From Thioalkalivibrio sp. XN279 (GTDB taxonomy: Bacteria; Pseudomonadota; Gammaproteobacteria; Steroidobacterales; XN24): a DNA stretch of 64,000 bases. The DNA is taken from positions 46,746 to 110,745 of the forward strand of contig NZ_JAANBD010000007.1 in NCBI RefSeq assembly GCF_011089885.1, read 5' to 3'. Made by a program: the position numbers and the translations under genes. The stretch's first letter is position 1. Every line of letters begins with the position of its first letter. The notes below the pieces were generated by a model. That model made no database searches, had not been told where the DNA came from, and saw only the letters and a list, made by a program, of their open reading frames with translations. This document shows, one piece after another, positions 59,045-64,000 of the stretch.

Positions 59045-61621
59045 ATGATGCCCGGTTCGCGAGGATTGCCACGTTTTGTCGCAGCTCTGGCCACGCTCGC
59101 CGTGCTGTCTGCCTGTACTGCCGAAGACCGCGACCAACAACTGGAGCAGGTCGACACGATCCAGATCCCGGTGGCGGACACCACCACCCGGACCAACTTC
59201 AACGTCGACGATCCGACGCTCGAGATACCGACCACGTATCCGGTCGCCGATGGCGACCTGCTGACGCTCGTCTGGAGCGACGAATTCGACGGCGCCCAGC
59301 TCGATCCCGAGACCTGGTTCTTCGAGTCCGGCGACGGCGCGAATTTCGTCGGCGATGGCGGCATTAACGGGCTGCCATCCGGATGGGGCAACAACGAGTT
59401 GCAGTGGTATCTGCCCGACAATGCGCAGCTGGAGAACGGGATCCTCAAGATCACCGCTCGCCGCGAGACGGTGGGCGATTTCGGCTATACGTCGGCTCGC
59501 ATCACCACCCGCGACCGGTTCGCGTTCAGATACGGCCGCATCGAAGCGAGCATCAAGCTGCCCTCCGGCCAGGGCCTGTGGCCGGCATTCTGGCTGCTGT
59601 CCCAGGACAGCCCTTACGGCAGCTGGGCTGCGACCGGCGAGATCGACATCCTCGAGGCCGTCAACCTGGATGGCCAGCCAGGACCCGGCGGCCTCGGCGG
59701 CGGTAACGACATATTCGGCACCATCCATTTCGGTGGCGAGTTCCCCGCGAACCGGTCCTCGACGGTCGTCTACACTCCGTCCGAGGACGTGACGGGAGGG
59801 TTCAACACCTACGCCCTGGAATGGGACGAGTTCGAAATCCGCTGGTATTTCAACGGCATTTTGTACGGCGTGCAGAACTCCTGGGAGTCGGCTGCTGCCC
59901 CTTATCCGGCCCCCTTCGACCAGCCTTTCCACATTTTGCTGAACCTCGCGGTGGGCGGTAATCTGCCCGGCGCGCCCAACGGATCGACGCCCTTCCCGGC
60001 GACGATGGAAGTGGATTGGGTCCGGGTCTATTCTGGCGAGGAATCCGCGGGAGACCCGGCCGCCCCGGGGATCATCCCGGACGACGTCATCTACGCTTCG
60101 GACCCCAACGAGACCGTCGACCTGGTCTTCGGCGTCGACTACACCGGCTTCGAGCCCTTCGGATCCGGCTCGACCTTCAACAACAATGTCACCTTCGACT
60201 CCAGCTTCAGCCCGGTTTTCGGGGTCACGACCGGTAACGGTTACGGCGCCCAGGTCGGCCAGTACGCGATCGTTGGCTTCTCCGAGGGATTCGCGGCCAC
60301 CTACGAGAGGCTGGTCTTCAAGGCGAAGAACCTCAACAACGACCTCATCCGGGTGAAGCTGCTGCCCGACGGCGACTACCTCGACATCGACCTCGCGGGG
60401 TCTACCTATTCCACCTCGCTTGGCGACGGCTGGTACCAGGTGGTAGTGCCGATCGCCAACCTGACCGGCGCAGCGACCGCCACCGCCTTGTTGTTCGAGA
60501 CGGATGATACGGCAGCTGCGCCATTCACCTTCCTGCTGACCGACTTCGGGTTCAGTGGAAGCGCGGGCGGCGGCGGCGGAGATCACGGTGCTGGAACTGC
60601 GGGTGTTTTCACCGAGACGGCGACGGAGTCGACGATTGCGGTGACCAGCATCACCAACAGCATCGATTTCGGCGGCAACAACACGATCGCCGACCCGGCC
60701 AGCACGGCCATCCCGGCCTTCGAGGGCGACGTTGTTCTGTCGATCGATTACCAGGACAGCGGTTCCACATTCGGTGGCGTGGTGTTGAATTTCGGCAGTG
60801 TCGATCTGACTGCTTACGACACGCTGAATTTCACGGTGGACACGTCTGGAATCTCGGGTTTCGCTGACCTGACGATCCAGATCGAGCCGCCTGGAGCGGG
60901 GGCGTCCGGTACCAACGTGGCTTTGTCGGCTTACACGCCGGTGGCCACGTCGGGCAACTGGGCGACGTATGCGATTCCGCTGTCTGATTTCTCGGCGACC
61001 GATTTTTCTGCTGCCGCCAACCTCGGGTTCTGGAACCCGAGGGACGGCGCCGGCTTGGCCTTCGGCACGCTGTACGTGGACGACGTTTACTTCTCGACGG
61101 AAGCCAGCGGCGGTGGTGGCGGCGGCGGAACCGGCCTGGTCGTGAACGGCGGTTTCGACGATGGCTTCAACGGCTGGGAGACTTTCGATAACGGCGGCAG
61201 CGTGACGATTGCCGCGACCGGCGGTTCGGACGGCGGCCCGGCGGCCAACCTGAACGTGACGGCTCCGGGGAACCCGACGATCAAGCAGACCCTGATCGGA
61301 GCCGGCGTCATCGGGCCGAACCAGACGTTCAGCGTCACGTTCGACTGGAGGGGCACGGCGGCCAACGGCGGCGTGATCACTTTCCAAGTGTTTTCCGAGC
61401 AGGCGAATGGCGGAGTGACGAAGACCGACCTGGTCCAGGGTGGCGACGGTTTCCCCGCGGACTGGACCACGGTTGGGCCGCTGAACTTCACGAGCGCGGG
61501 CACGGCGGCGGAGGTCGCTGACGGGCTGACGCTGGAGATATCGGCGATCTGTGGCGGTGTTCCAGACTGTGTGTCCGACCTGTTCATCGACAATATCAAC
61601 GTCGAAATTGTCGGCCCATGA
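59045..61621 (+). CDS. GH16 endo-beta-1,3-glucanase (laminarinase-like) lipoprotein with C-terminal modules
   Basis: An 858-residue outer-membrane or surface lipoprotein: leader ending AVLSAC, a linker, and a GH16 domain at about 75-335. The catalytic signature is GEIDILEA with nucleophile Glu199 and acid/base Glu204; WGNNELQWY and GQGLWPAFWLLS bind the glucan. After it come a roughly 160-residue module (345-505), a Gly-rich linker, a second beta domain (525-690), another Gly linker and a jelly-roll-like end domain beginning LVVNGGFDDGFNGW. The start has AGAGGG seven bases upstream. The activity fits cutting laminarin outside the cell. Confidence 0.9.
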   Translation: MMPGSRGLPRFVAALATLAVLSACTAEDRDQQLEQVDTIQIPVADTTTRTNFNVDDPTLEIPTTYPVADGDLLTLVWSDEFDGAQLDPETWFFESGDGANFVGDGGINGLPSGWGNNELQWYLPDNAQLENGILKITARRETVGDFGYTSARITTRDRFAFRYGRIEASIKLPSGQGLWPAFWLLSQDSPYGSWAATGEIDILEAVNLDGQPGPGGLGGGNDIFGTIHFGGEFPANRSSTVVYTPSEDVTGGFNTYALEWDEFEIRWYFNGILYGVQNSWESAAAPYPAPFDQPFHILLNLAVGGNLPGAPNGSTPFPATMEVDWVRVYSGEESAGDPAAPGIIPDDVIYASDPNETVDLVFGVDYTGFEPFGSGSTFNNNVTFDSSFSPVFGVTTGNGYGAQVGQYAIVGFSEGFAATYERLVFKAKNLNNDLIRVKLLPDGDYLDIDLAGSTYSTSLGDGWYQVVVPIANLTGAATATALLFETDDTAAAPFTFLLTDFGFSGSAGGGGGDHGAGTAGVFTETATESTIAVTSITNSIDFGGNNTIADPASTAIPAFEGDVVLSIDYQDSGSTFGGVVLNFGSVDLTAYDTLNFTVDTSGISGFADLTIQIEPPGAGASGTNVALSAYTPVATSGNWATYAIPLSDFSATDFSAAANLGFWNPRDGAGLAFGTLYVDDVYFSTEASGGGGGGGTGLVVNGGFDDGFNGWETFDNGGSVTIAATGGSDGGPAANLNVTAPGNPTIKQTLIGAGVIGPNQTFSVTFDWRGTAANGGVITFQVFSEQANGGVTKTDLVQGGDGFPADWTTVGPLNFTSAGTAAEVADGLTLEISAICGGVPDCVSDLFIDNINVEIVGP
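60077..60559 (+). repeat. 160-residue beta module, copy in the GH16 protein
   Basis: Begins PDDVIYASDPNETVD and ends FLLTDFGFSG. It contains FGSGSTF, GYGAQVGQYAIVGF, NDLIRVKLLPDGDYLDIDL and LGDGWYQVVVPI. The same order of segments recurs in the next lipoprotein. Position next to a laminarinase suggests a glucan-binding role. Confidence 0.7.
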
Positions 61622-61694
61622 TGGATGCGCGCGAAACGCCGCACAGCGCCCTGGCGGACAATCCTGTCAATAACGTTACGCAGAGAATTCGTTT

Positions 61695-64000
61695 ATGCAC
61701 GCACTAGCTAACGTATGCCGGCTTCCCAAACTGGCGCTGATCGTTCCCGCCCTGGTCCTCGCGGGCTGCGGCGCGGGGGACGGTCCTGAGTCCATCGGCA
61801 ATACGCCGGCGACGCCATTGCCGCCCACTGCGCCGGATTTCTGCGACCCGATCAACTTCGAGCTCGCATGTTCCGCTCCGGAAATCGTCAACTTCAATGG
61901 TGGTGCGACGATCATCGTCGACAATCCCGACCCGAGCGGGATCAACACCAGTGATCGGGTGGCGCGGATGCAGAAGTTTCCCGACGAGGTCTTCGGCGGG
62001 ACACTGCTGAACCTCGGCGAGGCCATCGATTTCAGCGAGGGCGAGATCTACACGGTGAAGGTGTGGTCGCCGCGGCCGGTCACCGTCTCCTTCAAGCTCG
62101 AGGAGCAGGGCAATCCCGCCGGCGGATTCACCGTTGACGAGGATCATCCGGGTGGCGGTGCTTGGCAGGAGCTTTGCTTCGACTTCACGGGACAGGCTGT
62201 CCCCACGCCCGTCGTCGCGCTGACGATCATTTTCGACAACGGCACGCTCGGCCAGGCGGACACGGATCCGGACAACTGGACCTTCTACTACGACGACATT
62301 ACGCAGCGCGAAAGCTGTGAAGGCTCCGGCGGCCCTGGCGACATTGATCCGGATGCGGCCATCTACACCAGCGGTGGCACCCCCGACCTGGTCATACCCG
62401 ATGATTACACTGAGCGTACGGCCTTCGCCTCCGGCTCGGTGATCGATCCGGACTACGCCGATGACGAGACCTACAGCCCGGCGCTGTCCGTCTTCAGCGG
62501 CACCGGCTACGGCGCCAACGTCACACAGGTTGGATTCATCGGCTTCCCGCAGGGCTTCCTGACCCGGTACGAGACGATCGACTTCAAGGTCAAGGGCCTG
62601 CCCGGCTTCGTCATCTTCGTCAAGCTGTTCGACGGCGTCGACGCGCTGCGCCTGAACCTGACCAGCAGCGCCTACGCCTCGGAACTCGGCGACGGGTGGT
62701 TCCAGGTCTCCATCCCGGTGGAAGATTTCGCCGGAGCGGACGAGGCGACCGGCATCGTCTTCGAGAGCGATGACTCTTCAGCGACGGAGTTCCGGATGTT
62801 GATGAACGACATCGGGCTCAGCGGCACCGGCACCTTCGTTCCCGCCGCTCCGGGCGTCTTGCCGGAGTTCTCCCTTTACGACCGCGCGGGAGCCCCGGAC
62901 CTCTTGATCCCGGACGATTACGCCGAGATCACTGTATTCGGCTCCGGCGCGGTTATCGACGACGACTTCAGGGGCGACCTCGATTTCAGTCCGGTGCTCG
63001 CGGTCACGACCGGTTTCGGCTACGACATCTGGAACGCCCAGCTGGCGTATACCGGCTTCGCCCCGGGATTCGCGGCTCTTTACGAGACCCTTGACTTCAA
63101 AGCGAAGGGTCTCGACAACGACGTCATTCGGGTTCGATTCCTCGATGGCGGTGACTATCTTGATATCGTGCTCACTAGTTCCCCGTTCGCTACAGACCTG
63201 GGCAACGGCTGGTACCAGGTATCTGTCCCGCTTACGAGCTTCACGGGCGTGGACCCCGCGACGGGACTGCTCTTCGAGACCGGCGCTGGCGCGTCAGAAT
63301 CTTTCACGTTTCTGCTGACCGATATTGGGTTCAGCGGATTGCTCGGACCGGCGGACAGCGCGGACTCCATCATCCCCGAGAACGTGATCTTCGCGACTGA
63401 TCCCACCGTCCCGGTGGATTTCGAGTTTGGCGTGGATTACTCGGGCTTTGAACCGTTCGGCTCCGGCTCGGTGTTCAACGCGAATTTCGCGGACGATCCT
63501 GGCTTCAATCCGGTGTTCGCAGTCACCAGCGGCGCTGGCTACGGCGCCAACGTCGCCCAGTTTGCGATCGTCGGCTTCGATGCGGGCTTTGCCGCGGGTT
63601 TCGCAACCCTCGACTTCAAGGTCAAGGGCATGCCGGACGACCTGATCCGGGTGAGGTTCCTCGACAACGGCGGTTATGTGGATATCGACCTGACCACCTC
63701 AGAGTACTCGACGTTGCTCGGCAACGGCTGGTACCAGGTATCGATAGCCCTGACCCAGTTCACGGGTGTCGGTACGGCGACGGCCCTGCTCTTCGAGAGT
63801 ACCAACACGTCTCCGGATCAATTCACCTTCCTGCTGACCGACTTCGGGTTCAGCGGCACCGCCGGCGGCGGTGGGGGCGGCGGCAGCGGCATCATCCCGG
63901 ACAACGTCGTGTACGCGACGGACCCGGGCGTGACTGAGGACCTGGCCCCTGCTGGCGTCAACAACTTCGGTTCCGGGGCGGTTTTCGACTTCGACTTCGC
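61695..64000 (+). CDS. large modular lipoprotein, 3' end beyond the window
   Basis: A partial gene of at least 768 codons with no stop before the window end. It begins MHALANVCRLPKLALIVPAL and has lipobox VLAGC. A first domain of about 160 residues (NFNGGATIIVDN to WTFYYDDIT) resembles a carbohydrate-binding jelly roll. Then come three complete copies and the start of a fourth of the module shared with the GH16 protein. No catalytic motif is visible in the seen part. It starts 73 bases after the GH16 gene on the same strand. A surface glycan-binding protein helping the laminarinase is the likely role. Confidence 0.75.
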   Translation, partial: MHALANVCRLPKLALIVPALVLAGCGAGDGPESIGNTPATPLPPTAPDFCDPINFELACSAPEIVNFNGGATIIVDNPDPSGINTSDRVARMQKFPDEVFGGTLLNLGEAIDFSEGEIYTVKVWSPRPVTVSFKLEEQGNPAGGFTVDEDHPGGGAWQELCFDFTGQAVPTPVVALTIIFDNGTLGQADTDPDNWTFYYDDITQRESCEGSGGPGDIDPDAAIYTSGGTPDLVIPDDYTERTAFASGSVIDPDYADDETYSPALSVFSGTGYGANVTQVGFIGFPQGFLTRYETIDFKVKGLPGFVIFVKLFDGVDALRLNLTSSAYASELGDGWFQVSIPVEDFAGADEATGIVFESDDSSATEFRMLMNDIGLSGTGTFVPAAPGVLPEFSLYDRAGAPDLLIPDDYAEITVFGSGAVIDDDFRGDLDFSPVLAVTTGFGYDIWNAQLAYTGFAPGFAALYETLDFKAKGLDNDVIRVRFLDGGDYLDIVLTSSPFATDLGNGWYQVSVPLTSFTGVDPATGLLFETGAGASESFTFLLTDIGFSGLLGPADSADSIIPENVIFATDPTVPVDFEFGVDYSGFEPFGSGSVFNANFADDPGFNPVFAVTSGAGYGANVAQFAIVGFDAGFAAGFATLDFKVKGMPDDLIRVRFLDNGGYVDIDLTTSEYSTLLGNGWYQVSIALTQFTGVGTATALLFESTNTSPDQFTFLLTDFGFSGTAGGGGGGGSGIIPDNVVYATDPGVTEDLAPAGVNNFGSGAVFDFDF
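62352..62825 (+). repeat. 160-residue beta module, copy 1 of the large lipoprotein
   Basis: The most divergent copy: DAAIYTSGGTPDLVIPDD at the start, GYGANVTQVGFIGF in the middle, LGDGWFQVSIPVEDF and MNDIGLSG at the end. Several positions conserved in the other copies (DxIRV, YLDI) are replaced. Confidence 0.65.
62871..63338 (+). repeat. 160-residue beta module, copy 2 of the large lipoprotein
   Basis: Begins SLYDRAGAPDLLIPDD, includes LDFKAKGLDNDVIRVRFLDG and YLDIVLTSSPFATDLGNGWY, and ends FLLTDIGFSG. Intermediate between copy 1 and the GH16 copy. Confidence 0.68.
63378..63857 (+). repeat. 160-residue beta module, copy 3 of the large lipoprotein
   Basis: Begins ENVIFATDPTVPVDFEFG and ends FLLTDFGFSG. 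It is the copy most similar to the GH16 module (VDYSGFEPFGSGSVF against VDYTGFEPFGSGSTF). A Gly-rich linker follows, then a fourth copy begins at about 63900 and is cut by the window end. Confidence 0.7.

Noticed and set aside
59030..61387. 785-codon open frame on the minus strand
   Set aside because: Antisense to the GH16 gene, whose catalytic motif and lipobox are clear. The antisense product shows no motif.

Overview
The window is a high-GC, densely coded stretch of a bacterial chromosome that most resembles a free-living, probably marine or sediment gammaproteobacterium. The evidence is an AcrAB/OprM-type tripartite pump with its TetR regulator, a TonB-dependent receptor, several lipoproteins with Gram-negative lipoboxes, a denitrification-type cd1 nitrite reductase, a soluble NAD-linked NiFe hydrogenase and a laminarin-type polysaccharide locus. 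The genus cannot be fixed from the sequence. No rRNA, tRNA, CRISPR array, insertion sequence or integrase was recognised. Gene calls rest on motifs read by eye; no database search was possible.

Layout. Positions 1-6.4 kb (+): a WS/DGAT acyltransferase overlapping a lipase-like hydrolase, an amino-acid:cation symporter, a CrtC/AttH-like lipoprotein and a di-heme cytochrome c. 6.4-9.1 kb (-): a P-type cation ATPase. 9.2-17.0 kb (+): a haem-type TonB receptor with a Fur-box-like palindrome, a cytochrome cd1 nitrite reductase with an additional N-terminal cytochrome c domain, exported MsrB and MsrA, and an S9 peptidase. 17.0-23.5 kb (+): an RND efflux operon (adaptor, pump, outer-membrane factor, TetR regulator) behind a promoter containing an AcrR-type palindrome. 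23.6-29.7 kb: UspA, a GntP permease, a minus-strand group (cNMP-binding protein, YaiI, MFS permease) and a diguanylate cyclase.

29.7-38.2 kb (-) is the least familiar part. A DUF6502/DUF5666 pair and a tightly packed five-gene operon (P-loop NTPase, ABC exporter, alpha/beta hydrolase, OprP-like porin, aspartyl/asparaginyl hydroxylase-like protein) are each preceded by nearly the same promoter: TTGACA, 16 bases, then a -10 element buried in TGGGG-N7-CCCCA. This points to one shared regulator and a candidate undescribed system. A ProVWX-type osmolyte importer lies next to it at 38.3-41.3 kb.

41.4-47.4 kb carries a patatin-like phospholipase, an MscS-type channel, a second S9 peptidase, two small unknown proteins and a 2OG-Fe(II) oxygenase. 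47.4-52.5 kb (-) is hoxFUYHW, a bidirectional NAD-reducing hydrogenase with its maturation protease. It lies 43 bases downstream of, and co-directional with, a GPH-family sugar transporter.

52.6-64.0 kb is a beta-1,3-glucan (laminarin-like) locus: GPH transporter, GH3 glucosidase without a signal peptide, secreted GH17, a LysR regulator, a GH16 lipoprotein and a large modular lipoprotein cut by the window end. Two copies of a TTGACA-NCGC-TGTCAA palindrome, one between transporter and GH3 and one before the GH16 gene, suggest control by a LacI-family repressor not present in this window. A roughly 160-residue module occurs once in the GH16 protein and at least three times, plus one cut copy, in its neighbour.
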